From assembly GCA_029785825.1 (NCBI GenBank), contig JAFLYY010000001.1, positions 1,147,374 to 1,211,373 of the forward strand: a stretch of 64,000 nt of DNA, given 5' to 3'. The position numbers and the translations under genes were made by a program. Within the stretch, counting starts at the first letter, position 1, and the number at the start of each line of letters is the position of its first letter. The stretch is from Nitrososphaerota archaeon. GTDB taxonomy: Archaea; Thermoproteota; Nitrososphaeria; Nitrososphaerales; Gagatemarchaeaceae. Under the pieces are notes generated by a model. That model saw only the letters and a list, made by a program, of their open reading frames with translations, did no database searches and had not been told where the DNA came from. Below are positions 47,943 through 56,940 of the stretch, piece after piece.

Positions 47943-49310
47943 ATGGACCTGGCTGGCCGGCTGGCGAAGTATGCCCTCTCGACAGAGTTCAGGAATCTCG
48001 ACTCCACGACCGTGAAAGAGATGAAGGCGAGGGTCGTGGACGCGCTCGGCTGTGCCCTGGGGGCGTTCATGGAGAGGCCAGTCGAGATGGCTAGACGCTC
48101 CGCGCTCAAACTGAGGAGCGGAGGAAAGTCCAGGATCCTGGGGACCGGGAGCAGGTCGTCTCCAGACTTGGCCACGTTCGTGAACGGCTTCATGATCCGC
48201 TACTTCGACTACAACGACACATACCTTTCGAAGGAACCGGCGCACCCCAGCGACAACCTGGCGCCTAGCTTCGCCGTCGCGGAAGCCGAAGGGTCGACCG
48301 GGAGAGAACTCCTGGCCGCGGCCGTCGCGGCCTACGAAGTGCAGTGCAGGCTCTGCGACGCGGCGGACATAAGGCACAGGGGGTGGGACCACGTGAACTA
48401 CGGCCTGGTCTCCTCGTCACTGGCCGCGTCGAAGCTGATGAACCTTCCCTTGGCGAAGGCGACCCAAGCAGTCAACCTCGCCCTCAACGGGCACATAGCG
48501 ATGAGGCAGGTAAGGGCAGGGGAGCTCTCCATGTGGAAGGGAGCGTCCTTCGCCAACGCGGCAAGGAACGGGGTCTTCGCCGCCTCCCTCGCCAGAGAGG
48601 GAGTCACAGGCCCTTCGCCCATCTTCGAAGGAGAGATGGGGTTCTTCCGGCAGGTGTCGGGACCCTTCGAAGTCGATACCGACGAGTTCGGCGGGAGAAA
48701 AGGGAAGTACAAAGTCAACGGGACGTATGTGAAATATTGGCCCGCCGAGTACCATGCCCAGTCCGCCATCTGGGCCGCCCTGGAGGTCAGGAAGAGGGCG
48801 GAGGACGTGCGGAGGGCAGAGTCGGTCGTGGTCCAGACCCACGAAGCGGCGTACACCATCCTCGGGAAGGACCCCGAGAAGTGGGCCCCGAAGACGAAGG
48901 AGACCGCAGACCACAGCCTCCCCTACATGGTGGCCATGGCCCTGCTGGACGGGAAGGTCGACAACTCGACCTACTCCTCGGCCAACCTGAGGGACCCCCG
49001 GAACCTCGCCCTTGTGGCGAAGGTCAAGGTGGTGGAGGACCCCGCGTTGACTTCGTTTTACCCGGACAGGGGGATGCCGAACAGGGTCACGGTGTCTTTC
49101 GCCGGAGGCAGGAAGGAGACAGCTCAGGTCGACCTGCCCAAGGGGCACCCGGCTAACCCCATGACGAGGGACGACATCGAAGCGAAGTTCTTGAGGCTGG
49201 TGGGGAGGTACATGGATGAGTACCACGCAAAGAGGGTCCTGAAGCGCCTCTGGGCACTGGAAGAGGAGAAGGAGGTCGGGAGCGTCCTTGGACTGCTCCG
49301 CGTCAGCTAA
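47943..49310 (+). CDS. MmgE/PrpD-family protein
   Basis: A ~455-aa protein of the 2-methylcitrate dehydratase family. It has the helical MmgE/PrpD core with VVDALGCALGAFMERP, the conserved NGFMIRYFDYNDTYL, HPSDNLAPSFAVAEA, and WKGASFANAARNGVFAA, and the C-terminal lid YWPAEYHAQSAIWAALEV. Family members dehydrate 2-methylcitrate, isomerise aconitates or act on itaconate-type compounds. No methylcitrate synthase is nearby. Divergent from the acyl-CoA dehydrogenase operon, in keeping with organic-acid breakdown. Start ATG 47943 by promoter spacing. Confidence 0.9.
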   Translation: MDLAGRLAKYALSTEFRNLDSTTVKEMKARVVDALGCALGAFMERPVEMARRSALKLRSGGKSRILGTGSRSSPDLATFVNGFMIRYFDYNDTYLSKEPAHPSDNLAPSFAVAEAEGSTGRELLAAAVAAYEVQCRLCDAADIRHRGWDHVNYGLVSSSLAASKLMNLPLAKATQAVNLALNGHIAMRQVRAGELSMWKGASFANAARNGVFAASLAREGVTGPSPIFEGEMGFFRQVSGPFEVDTDEFGGRKGKYKVNGTYVKYWPAEYHAQSAIWAALEVRKRAEDVRRAESVVVQTHEAAYTILGKDPEKWAPKTKETADHSLPYMVAMALLDGKVDNSTYSSANLRDPRNLALVAKVKVVEDPALTSFYPDRGMPNRVTVSFAGGRKETAQVDLPKGHPANPMTRDDIEAKFLRLVGRYMDEYHAKRVLKRLWALEEEKEVGSVLGLLRVS

Positions 49311-49352
49311 GGCTGCAACGCTTAAAGCGTCTCACGGGGAGCGACCTCGGAA

Positions 49353-50360
49353 ATGAGACTGGGGCTGGGTTTCAACCCCGTGCTCACCCTCCAGGACGCG
49401 GTTGCCACGGCCGTCAAGGCGGAAGCCCTCGGATTCGACTCGATTTGGATGCACGAGACCCTCTACCAGCGAGACGTGGTGACATATCTCTCCTGCATGG
49501 CGTCAGGGACGAAGAGGGTCGGCCTCGGGTCAGGCGTGATTAACACGTTCACTAGGCACCCGGTTACCGCCGCGACCACCTTCGCTACGCTGTCCGAATC
49601 CTCGGGGGGGAGGGTGACCCTCGGCCTGGGCTTGGGGAGCTTCCCCACGATCCCCCTCATAGGCCAGCAGATATTCCCGGTGGAGAAGACCAGGCCCCTT
49701 CAGAGGATCAAGGAGTACGTCGAGGTGGTGAAGCTCGTCTGGTCTGGGGGCAGGGTGGACTTCGACGGCGAGTTCTTCCAGGTCCATGGCCTTACCCTGG
49801 GGTTCAAGCCCAGCGGGAGAGTCCCCATATTCATAGCGTCACTTTCTCCGAAGATTCAGGCACTCGCGGCCACCGTGGCGGACGGGGCGATCCTTTCCCC
49901 GGCTCTGAACACCGCCTGGGGGACGGAGCGGATGGTCGACAACGTCAAGCGTGGAGAGGCCAGGAGCGGGAAGCGGGTCGAGCGCGCTTCCTACATGCTC
50001 ACCTCCCTCGCCTCCGACCCTGCCAAGGCGGTCCAGGTCGTGAGGGACTACTACTTCTTCGCATATCAGCTGGCCGAGGTCGTCAGGCCCGAGGTTCTCG
50101 CCCCCTACGGGATCGGGGAGGAGAGGCTGTCCCCGATGAAAGACGCCTGGAAGAAGGGAGACATAGCAGAGGCAAAGAGGTTGATACCTGAGGAAGCCAT
50201 CAAGGCGCTCACCATCACGGGCACGGGTGACCAGGCCCTGGACAGGCTGAGGGAGTACGAGAGGTCCGGTGTCACCCTTCCCATCGTCATGCCCATAGGA
50301 GACGTGGGGTACGCGATGGGGGAACTTGCGGCTGCCCTCCCTGCTAGGCCTGCAGGGTGA
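49353..50360 (+). CDS. LLM-class F420-dependent oxidoreductase
   Basis: A 335-aa TIM-barrel protein of the luciferase-like family: KAEALGFDSIWMHE, GLGSGVINTFTRHPVTAA, LGLGLGSFPTIP, and the KPSGRVPIFIASLSPKIQALA segment resemble methylene-tetrahydromethanopterin reductase and glucose-6-phosphate dehydrogenases using F420. The substrate is unclear. ATG 49353 is 29 nt after CGCTTAAAGC (49319-49328). Ends overlapping the convergent MenA-like gene by 17 bp. Confidence 0.88.
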   Translation: MRLGLGFNPVLTLQDAVATAVKAEALGFDSIWMHETLYQRDVVTYLSCMASGTKRVGLGSGVINTFTRHPVTAATTFATLSESSGGRVTLGLGLGSFPTIPLIGQQIFPVEKTRPLQRIKEYVEVVKLVWSGGRVDFDGEFFQVHGLTLGFKPSGRVPIFIASLSPKIQALAATVADGAILSPALNTAWGTERMVDNVKRGEARSGKRVERASYMLTSLASDPAKAVQVVRDYYFFAYQLAEVVRPEVLAPYGIGEERLSPMKDAWKKGDIAEAKRLIPEEAIKALTITGTGDQALDRLREYERSGVTLPIVMPIGDVGYAMGELAAALPARPAG

Positions 50361-51246
50361 ACGGGAAGAAGATGGCCAAGACCAACGACGCCATGTAGAT
50401 GAGCGAGAACTGGAGAGCCAGCGCGGCCGTCCTAGGGTCCGCGTTGTCAGGGACGTCGCCTTTGAGCATCGCGACAAGCCCCCTCGCTCCAGGTACTGTG
50501 AGGAAGACCAGTACGGACCATAGAGGGAGCAGCCGGACCGCGACCCCCGAGGCCACCGCCACGTAGGCAAGCCCGAGGAGGACGGCGTAGAGCCTCTCGC
50601 CTCTCTTCGCCCCCAAGACCACGGCCAAGGTTCTGGTCTTCACCGAACCGTCGTAGCCGATGTCCCTTATGTTGTTGGCGAGGAGGACGAGGGCGACGAA
50701 GATCCCGATGGGGACCGAGGCGGCCACCGGCGCCAAGGAGAATGTCCCGGTCTGGACCATGTAGGAGCCGAGCGGGATCAGGAGCCCCCACATTGCGAAC
50801 ACCGTGGCTTCCCCCAGGGCCCGGGCCTTGAGGACGACAGGGTCTGCGGTGTAGAGGACGCTCCCCGCCATGCCTATCCCCACTACGACGAGTATCCATA
50901 GGTTCGTGGCCAGGGCGAGGTATGAGGCCGCTGCCAGGGTGACCAAGTAGAGGGTCAGAGAGAGGGCCAGTATGCTGGAGAGGGGAGCCTGGCCAAGGGC
51001 CGCCGGGTGGAGCCTGTACTTGGTGGTGGGAGCGCCTCCCCTGTCTACTCCGTGCTTCACGTCGAAGAAGTCGTTCAGGATGTTTGTCGCCCCGTGGAAC
51101 GCCACCATGCCGCCGAGCGCGACCAGATAGTACAGCGGATTGAACCGGCCGGCGAGCGCCGCCACGAGGGTCCCCATGGTCACCGAAGAGAACGTCATTG
51201 TGAAAGACCAGGGCCTCATGGAGATGAAGGCGGTCTTGGCGTCCAT
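50344..51246 (-). CDS. menA: UbiA-family prenyltransferase, MenA-like
   Basis: A ~300-aa membrane protein with eight to nine helices. The first Asp-rich motif is NILNDFFDVKHGVD (NDxxDxxxD), and the second is NNIRDIGYDGSVKTRTLAV (DxxxD), with the KTRTLAV segment typical of MenA. It likely attaches a polyprenyl chain to 1,4-dihydroxy-2-naphthoate to make menaquinone, matching the EtfD-like and cytochrome b proteins. Start ATG 51246 is set by the box GTAAATACC (minus strand, centred ~51271), 25 nt upstream; the longer upstream frame is rejected. Confidence 0.88.
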   Translation of the reverse strand: MDAKTAFISMRPWSFTMTFSSVTMGTLVAALAGRFNPLYYLVALGGMVAFHGATNILNDFFDVKHGVDRGGAPTTKYRLHPAALGQAPLSSILALSLTLYLVTLAAASYLALATNLWILVVVGIGMAGSVLYTADPVVLKARALGEATVFAMWGLLIPLGSYMVQTGTFSLAPVAASVPIGIFVALVLLANNIRDIGYDGSVKTRTLAVVLGAKRGERLYAVLLGLAYVAVASGVAVRLLPLWSVLVFLTVPGARGLVAMLKGDVPDNADPRTAALALQFSLIYMASLVLAIFFPFTLQA

Positions 51247-51266
51247 GAAATCGCGTTGCCAACTCA

Positions 51267-51302
51267 GGTATTTACGGTAGCACTCGCCGAACGGCTTTAA
51301 CG
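51267..51302. promoter_or_regulatory. Divergent promoters of menA-like and CPBP genes
   Basis: Minus-strand box GTAAATACC (51267-51275), 25 nt before ATG 51246. Plus-strand box GCTTTAACG (51294-51302), 26 nt before TTG 51324. Both fit leaderless starts. Confidence 0.65.
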
Positions 51303-51323
51303 GGAGCCCCGGCGGCGCAGGGG

Positions 51324-51941
51324 TTGGCCCTGACATCCAGGCTCGTCGTCGGGACGGCCGCGGTGGTGCTCTCCATGGCGGTCCTCTTCATGGTTCCGCC
51401 CGGGTACTTCGTCGCCGCCACCTTCCTGGCCACCGGGTGCATGATCGCCTCTGCCTACTCCCTCGGCGCGCTCGGGACATCCAGGAAAGCAAGCGCCAGG
51501 GCGGCTGCGGTAGGGCTCCTGTCGGCGCTGTTGCTGTACCTGGTATTCGTCGCCGCCGCCGCAGGCGTCTCTGCCTTCCACCCCTTCGGCATGACGGCCG
51601 CAGACGAGACTTCGATATACTCCCTCATCGCCTCGTCGTCCACTCCGTCGTACCTGCAGGTCGTCGTCCTCTTCTTCGACGCCGCGGGGTTCGAGTCGTT
51701 CTTCAGGGGGGTGCTTCAGCAGAAGCTCACCCCCAGGTTCGGGACGGCCAGCGCCTTCGTCGTGGCGCTCGCCGATGCGGGGCTCCATGCGATCAGTCTG
51801 AACCCGCTCTGGGTCGGGGCGACTTTCGTCACAGACCTTGCCTGGGGGCTCACGTTCCGTTACGGCGGAGGGAAGCAGGCGAGCTTCGTCAGCCACCTCG
51901 TCTGGGACATCGCGATATTCATCGTGAGGCCTGTGACATAG
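51324..51941 (+). CDS. CPBP-family (Rce1-like) membrane protein
   Basis: A 205-aa membrane protein with about six helices. The signature region reads GFESFFRGVLQQKL; in active CPBP proteases this is EExxxFRG-like, and here the first Glu is Phe while the second Glu and the FRG are kept. The later motifs are present: ADAGLHAISLNPLW (His) and SFVSHLVWDIAIF (His and Asp). It may be a changed or inactive CAAX-type protease. TTG start by promoter spacing. Confidence 0.78.
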   Translation: MALTSRLVVGTAAVVLSMAVLFMVPPGYFVAATFLATGCMIASAYSLGALGTSRKASARAAAVGLLSALLLYLVFVAAAAGVSAFHPFGMTAADETSIYSLIASSSTPSYLQVVVLFFDAAGFESFFRGVLQQKLTPRFGTASAFVVALADAGLHAISLNPLWVGATFVTDLAWGLTFRYGGGKQASFVSHLVWDIAIFIVRPVT

Positions 51942-52020
51942 ACGCCGACAACATCGGAGGCAGCGTCAGACCGGCCGGGTCGCCGCTTATATCGGCCCTC
52001 ACGCTCGGGGCGCGTCGCCT

Positions 52021-54006
52021 ATGGCAGAAGGGGACCTTCTCTGGGAGCCGGATCCGTCCTCAGCGAGGAGGACGAACATGTACTCCTACCTCAAGTGGCT
52101 GGAGAAGAAGGGGCACACCTTCCAGGGGTATGGGGACCTCTGGCGGTGGTCGGTGGAGGACCTGGAGGGGTTCTGGGGTTCGGTCTGGAAGTACTTCGAG
52201 GTGGCCGACGCGGACTATCCCGTGCTCCCCGAGAGGAAGCTGCCGGGCGCGAAGTGGTTCGAAGGCGCCGAAGTGAACTTCACTGAGAGGGTCTTCGCGA
52301 AGAAACGGGAAGGCGATGCGCTAGTCTTCATGGTGGAAAGAGGGTCGGCGAAGTCGTTGGGGTGGGCCGACCTCGAAAGGAAGGCTGGCTCCCTTGCGGC
52401 GAAGCTGGTGGAGCTTGGCGTGGGGAGAGGCGACAGGGTCGCCGCGTACGTCCAGAACGGCCCCGAGGCGGTCATAGGCTTGCTGGCTTCGGCGAGCATA
52501 GGGGCGGTCTGGTCGAGCTGTCCGCTGGAGTTCGGACCGCAGTCTGTCATCGACAGGTTCGGCCAGATAGGGCCGAAAGTGCTCATCGCCGCGGACGGAT
52601 ATGGCTACGGAGGGAAGTGGATAGATAGGGCCGAGGAGGTGGCGGCGGTCAGGAAGGCGGTCCCAAGCATACGGGAGGTCGTAGGAGTGTCCGGGGGGAG
52701 CAGGGGGAAAGGGATCCCCGGGGCCATAGGCTGGGACGGGGCGGTGGAAGGAAGGTCGGAGTTCGAGTACGAGTTCGTCCCCTTCGACCATCCGCTTTGG
52801 GTGCTGTACTCCTCGGGGACCACGGGCCTTCCCAAGGCGCTGGTGCACTCCCAGGGCGGGATCCTGGTCGAGCTCCTGAAGTCCCTGGCCCTGCACAACG
52901 ACGTCAGGGAGGGGGACCGTTTCTTCTGGTACACGACGACAGGGTGGATGATGTGGAACTATCTGATGGGCGGCCTCCTCCTGGGAGCGACGCTGGTGCT
53001 CTATTCGGGGCACCCTTCGTGGCCCCGCCCCGACTCCCTCTGGAAGGTCATGGAGGAGACAGGGACGACATACATGGGGACGAGCGCCGCCTACCTGTCG
53101 GCAAGCATGAGGGCCGGGGTCGAGCCACGAAGCGCGTTCTCCCTCAAATCGCTCAGAGGCATAGGGTCCACCGGATCCCCGCTCTCCCCGGACTCCTTCG
53201 AGTGGGTCTACTCCAAGGTCAAGGACGACGTCTGGCTCGAGTCTCTTAGCGGGGGGACCGACCTCTGCACGGCCTTCGTCACAGGCTCCCCAACCCTCCC
53301 GGTCTACTCAGGGGAGCTGCAGTGCAGGGCGCTCGGCGCCAGCGTCCAGGCGTTCGACCAAGGGGGGAACCCCGTCGTCGGGAAGGTGGGGGAGCTGGTG
53401 ATAACCGAGCCGATGCCGAGCATGCCCGTCTCCTTCTGGGGAGATGACGACGGAACCAAGTATCGGGAGAGCTACTTCGGGATGTTTCCAGGCGTCTGGA
53501 GGCACGGCGACTGGATCAAGATCACGGGGAGGGGGACCTGCGTGATCTATGGGCGCTCGGACGCCACCATCAAGAAGCTCGGCGTCAGAATCGGGACGAG
53601 CGAGATCTACAGGGCGGTTGAGAAGGTACACGAGGTCTCGGACTCGCTCGTGGTTGACGCCCCTGGGGGAGGCTCCGAGGAGATGGTCCTCTTCGTCTCG
53701 CTCAGGGGAGGGGCAGTACTCGACGACGCCCTCCTTTCCAGGATAAAGAACCAGATCAGGACCGACCTCTCGCCCAGGTACCTTCCCGACAGGGTGGTCG
53801 CCGTCCCAGCCATCCCGAAGACGCTCAACGGAAAGAAGCTCGAGGTCCCTGTAAAGAGGATCCTGGCCGGGGCGCGCCCTGACGACGTCCTCAGCAAGGG
53901 CTCGTTGGCAGACCCCGCTTCGGTGGACCGCTTCCTGGAGCTCGCGAGAGAGAAAGGGGTCGGTATGGGAGCCCGGAAGGACAGGCCGGCCTCGGCGGAA
54001 AATTAA
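52021..54006 (+). CDS. aacS: Acetoacetyl-CoA synthetase
   Basis: A 661-aa AMP-binding enzyme of the acetyl/acetoacetyl-CoA synthetase type: N-terminal ACS segment (EDLEGFWGSVWKYFEV, KWFEGAEVNFTERV), P-loop VLYSSGTTGLPKALVHS, TTTGWMMWNYLMGGL, FGMFPGVWRHGDWIKI, YGRSDATIKKLGVRIGTSEI, and C-terminal Lys in LNGKKLEVPVK. The GTDLCTAFVTGSPTLPVYSG segment and length fit acetoacetate rather than acetate. ATG 52021 is 31 nt after GCTTATATCG (51985-51994). It leads a group with a thiolase-fold protein and a DUF35 protein, but that next gene has its own promoter. Confidence 0.9.
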   Translation: MAEGDLLWEPDPSSARRTNMYSYLKWLEKKGHTFQGYGDLWRWSVEDLEGFWGSVWKYFEVADADYPVLPERKLPGAKWFEGAEVNFTERVFAKKREGDALVFMVERGSAKSLGWADLERKAGSLAAKLVELGVGRGDRVAAYVQNGPEAVIGLLASASIGAVWSSCPLEFGPQSVIDRFGQIGPKVLIAADGYGYGGKWIDRAEEVAAVRKAVPSIREVVGVSGGSRGKGIPGAIGWDGAVEGRSEFEYEFVPFDHPLWVLYSSGTTGLPKALVHSQGGILVELLKSLALHNDVREGDRFFWYTTTGWMMWNYLMGGLLLGATLVLYSGHPSWPRPDSLWKVMEETGTTYMGTSAAYLSASMRAGVEPRSAFSLKSLRGIGSTGSPLSPDSFEWVYSKVKDDVWLESLSGGTDLCTAFVTGSPTLPVYSGELQCRALGASVQAFDQGGNPVVGKVGELVITEPMPSMPVSFWGDDDGTKYRESYFGMFPGVWRHGDWIKITGRGTCVIYGRSDATIKKLGVRIGTSEIYRAVEKVHEVSDSLVVDAPGGGSEEMVLFVSLRGGAVLDDALLSRIKNQIRTDLSPRYLPDRVVAVPAIPKTLNGKKLEVPVKRILAGARPDDVLSKGSLADPASVDRFLELAREKGVGMGARKDRPASAEN

Positions 54007-54009
54007 TAC
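54001..54009 (+). promoter_or_regulatory. TATA-like box of the thiolase-fold/DUF35 unit, overlapping the aacS stop
   Basis: AATTAATAC is 28 nt before GTG 54033 and includes the TAA stop of the upstream gene, so the two units are packed tightly but can be transcribed separately. Confidence 0.55.
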
Positions 54010-54032
54010 CCAGCCTTCAGGGGGGAAGATGC

Positions 54033-55385
54033 GTGACTAGCCAGAGGAAGGTCTACGTCATCTCAGGCGGGGTCACGAAGTTCGCCAAAGCCCACCCGGA
54101 CATGGACTTCCGACTGATGGTGAAGCGGGCCTTCGACTACGCCATGAAGGACGTCCCTGACCTGAAGGCGTCAGACATCGAGAGCAGCAGGATATCATAC
54201 TTCTCCGACCACTTTGCGAGACAGCTGAAGGCCGCGTCCATGGTGCAGGACTACCTTGGCCTGAACCCCAAAGACTCGAGGAGGGTCGAGTGGGGAGGAG
54301 CGACAGGGGGCCAGGCAATACAGGCGGGGTGGGAGACGGTCGCGAGCGGCAGGAACGACGTCTGCCTGGTCGCAGGGTTCGAGACGATGTCGCACGTGGA
54401 GACCTGGAAGGGGAACGAGTTCATCGCCCTGGCTTCAGACACCAACTTCGACTATCCGGTGGGAGGATTCTACACGGGGTACTACGCGCTGATGGTCCAG
54501 AGGCACATCTACGAATACCTCAGGAGGGGAAAGTTTGCTGACATAAAGGACGAGAGGAAGGCGCAGAGAGTCGCCACCGAGGAGGCGAAGAGGCTGATGG
54601 CGATGGTGTCTGTGAAGAACCATGTGAACGCACTTCACAACCCCTACTCTCAGTACCCCGAAAAGCTGGCCATGAAGGAGGCGATGGGGAGGGAGATGAT
54701 CGCGTTCCCTCTGAACAGGCCTTCCATCTGCACCATGAGCGACGGCGCGGCCGTTGTGATCCTGGCGTCTGAGGACGTCGCTTCCAAATACACCGACAGG
54801 CCCGTCCTGATAAAAGGGGTCGGCTGCGGCACTGACACGATGAGGCTCGCCGACAGGCCCCATGGGAAGGTCCCCCTCTTCTCCTGGGAAAGGGCGGACG
54901 ACTACGGGACGCTGAAGTATCCTGGCGTCCACTCGTTCAGGGCCGGCAGGGCCGCCGCCCTGGAGGCATACAAGAACGCCGGGATCACCAACCCGAAAGA
55001 AGAGCTCGACTTCGTCGAGCTCCACGACGCCTACGCGAGCTCTGAGATTCAGACCTACGAGGACATAGGGCTCTGCAGGTACGGCGAAGGTTACGACTTC
55101 GTCGACCAAGGGCACCCGTTCCTCGAAGGGATGGACTACGGATTCAACCTCCCCCACAAGGGTACCATGCCTGTCAACCCGTCCGGAGGGCTGATCGCCT
55201 GCGGCCACCCGGTCGGCGCCACGGGGATCATGCAGGGCGTGTTCGCCCTCTGGCAGCTGCAGGGTACCATAGGGAAGCACTTCGGGGACGACACCCTCCA
55301 GATCAAGGACGCGAAGAGGGGGCTCATCCACTCGCACGCGGGGACAGGGAGCTCGGTGACAGCCACGATAATGGAGAGGGCGTAA
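54033..55385 (+). CDS. Thiolase-fold protein lacking the nucleophilic Cys (SCP2/Ltp-like)
   Basis: A 450-aa thiolase-superfamily protein close to lipid-transfer/SCP-x thiolases. The position of the acyl-accepting Cys reads VEWGGATGGQAI, with Gly89 where Cys is expected. The other conserved parts are kept: ELHDAYASSEIQTYEDIGL (His region, with Tyr residues) and LIACGHPVGATGIMQG. It forms an ATG-coupled pair with the next DUF35 gene (1-bp gap). Enzymes of this build with DUF35 partners include Ltp-type retro-aldolases acting on acyl-CoA thioesters and archaeal thiolase-HMG-CoA-synthase complexes; the missing Cys favours an aldolase or non-thiolytic role. Confidence 0.85.
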   Translation: MTSQRKVYVISGGVTKFAKAHPDMDFRLMVKRAFDYAMKDVPDLKASDIESSRISYFSDHFARQLKAASMVQDYLGLNPKDSRRVEWGGATGGQAIQAGWETVASGRNDVCLVAGFETMSHVETWKGNEFIALASDTNFDYPVGGFYTGYYALMVQRHIYEYLRRGKFADIKDERKAQRVATEEAKRLMAMVSVKNHVNALHNPYSQYPEKLAMKEAMGREMIAFPLNRPSICTMSDGAAVVILASEDVASKYTDRPVLIKGVGCGTDTMRLADRPHGKVPLFSWERADDYGTLKYPGVHSFRAGRAAALEAYKNAGITNPKEELDFVELHDAYASSEIQTYEDIGLCRYGEGYDFVDQGHPFLEGMDYGFNLPHKGTMPVNPSGGLIACGHPVGATGIMQGVFALWQLQGTIGKHFGDDTLQIKDAKRGLIHSHAGTGSSVTATIMERA

Positions 55386-55386
55386 G

Positions 55387-55923
55387 ATGCCGGAGCCAAA
55401 GAAGTTCAGGAAGTTCAGGGACGTGATGAAGGAGGTCAACAAGAAAGGCGCCGCCATCTATGAGAACCCGGCGGGGACACACGACCTGGTCGTCCTCTCA
55501 CCATACAGCATCAACTACATCCACAGCTATGCGGAGGACACCCCTTTCTTCCTCGGGCTGGCAGAGGGGAAGCTCATGGGGAGCGAGTGCAAGAAGTGTC
55601 ATTACAGGTACGCCACCCCCCGCAGCCACTGCATGGAGTGCGGGTCGGAGACGGAGTGGTCCGAACTACCGCTCGAGGGAAGGGTGCATTCGTGGACCAC
55701 CTGCTACTTCGGGAGCGAAGAGTTCTTGAAAGAGACGCCATTCAACCTGGCCCTCGTAGAGTTCGACGGGGTGGACACTCTCTTCCTCTCGAGGCTGAAG
55801 GGGGCGGAGGAGAAGGACATCTACATCGGCATGAAGGTCAAGGCTGTGTTCAGGAAGGCGCCGAAGTACCTGGTCTCAGACGTGCACTTCGTGCCTGCAG
55901 AGCCGAGACCCGGGAAGAAGTGA
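55387..55923 (+). CDS. DUF35 OB-fold zinc protein, partner of the thiolase-fold protein
   Basis: A 178-aa protein: N-terminal helical part, then a rubredoxin-like zinc knuckle (CKKCHYRYATPRSHCMECG, four Cys) and an OB-fold (GRVHSWTTCYF ... FNLALVEFDGVDTLFLSRL). DUF35 proteins bind acyl-CoA or channel thioesters between thiolase-fold enzymes. It starts 1 bp after the thiolase-fold gene and surely forms a complex with it. Confidence 0.92.
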   Translation: MPEPKKFRKFRDVMKEVNKKGAAIYENPAGTHDLVVLSPYSINYIHSYAEDTPFFLGLAEGKLMGSECKKCHYRYATPRSHCMECGSETEWSELPLEGRVHSWTTCYFGSEEFLKETPFNLALVEFDGVDTLFLSRLKGAEEKDIYIGMKVKAVFRKAPKYLVSDVHFVPAEPRPGKK

Positions 55924-55932
55924 CGTGAGCCT

Positions 55933-56847
55933 CTAGGGGTTCACGGGGGTAAGCCACTTCGAGTAGCGCTTTATCCTTCCGTGGACGGCTCCGTCGTAGA
56001 GCTTGGCAAGCCGGTCTGTTATCGGGGTCCCGTTGTCTCCGATCTTCCTGCCGTCTACCTCGCTCACCCTCGCTATCCCGGCCGCAGTCCCGCTGAAGAA
56101 CACCTCGTCTGAGGTGTAGAGCTCCTCCTTTGTGGCGTCGTTTCTGTAGAACTGAATCTTTTCGTCCTTGGCGAACTGGATCACCGTGTCCCTCGTGATC
56201 CCCCTGAGTATCCCCGAGCTCGCCGGGGGTGTGCTCAGGACCCCGTCCTTCACCCTGAATATGTTCTCCCCGGGCCCCTCGGCCACCATCCCGTTGGTGT
56301 TCAGGAGAATCGCTTCGTCGTACCCGGCGGAGAGCGCCTGCATCTTCGCCAGGGCGGAGTTGGCATAGTTGGCCGCGCACTTCGCTTGGACAGGCATGGC
56401 CCTCGAGTCGATTCTTACCCAGCTCGAGATTGTCGCCCTGACCCCATTCTTCGACGTGTCGCCCAGGTAGGCACCCCACTCGAATGACGCAATGGCCACG
56501 GAGATCTTGCTGGTCAGGGGGTTGAGCCCCATCTCGCCGTAAGCGGTGAAAGCGATGGGACGGATATAGCACTCCTTCGCCGGGTTGCTCCTGACGAGCT
56601 CGACGCACGCCTCCGTGATCTCTTTCGCCGAGTACCCCAGGTCCATCCTGTAGATTTTGGCGCTGTTCAAGAAGCGCTCGACGTGCCCCCCGAGTCTGAA
56701 GATGGCCGTGCCGTTGGGGGTGTTGAAGGCCCTGATGCCTTCAAAGATGGCCATCCCGTAGTGCAGCCCGTGGGTCAGGACGTGTATCTTGGCGTCGTCC
56801 CAGGGGACAAGCTTCCCGTCCATCCAAATCTTGCTCTGGGCATTCAT
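55933..56847 (-). CDS. ilvE: Branched-chain amino-acid aminotransferase
   Basis: A ~304-aa fold-type IV PLP enzyme beginning IWMDGKLVPWDDAKIHVLTH. It contains the usual YGMAIFEGIRAF, the catalytic Lys region QAKCAANYANS, NTNGMVAEGPGENIF and GILRGITRDTVI. It interconverts Leu/Ile/Val and their 2-oxo acids. Start ATG 56847 is chosen since a box (CTAAATAC on the minus strand, ~56873-56881) lies 30 nt upstream; the 24-codon longer frame is not used. Divergent from the acetyl-CoA acetyltransferase gene. Confidence 0.95.
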   Translation of the reverse strand: MNAQSKIWMDGKLVPWDDAKIHVLTHGLHYGMAIFEGIRAFNTPNGTAIFRLGGHVERFLNSAKIYRMDLGYSAKEITEACVELVRSNPAKECYIRPIAFTAYGEMGLNPLTSKISVAIASFEWGAYLGDTSKNGVRATISSWVRIDSRAMPVQAKCAANYANSALAKMQALSAGYDEAILLNTNGMVAEGPGENIFRVKDGVLSTPPASSGILRGITRDTVIQFAKDEKIQFYRNDATKEELYTSDEVFFSGTAAGIARVSEVDGRKIGDNGTPITDRLAKLYDGAVHGRIKRYSKWLTPVNP

Positions 56848-56940
56848 TATGAACCCGGGCCCTTCTCCGACTGTATTTAGGGAAAGCGCTTTCCCCGACG
56901 GGCGTCGTTTATTACCCAACCTTGCCGGAGCGTTGGGGGT

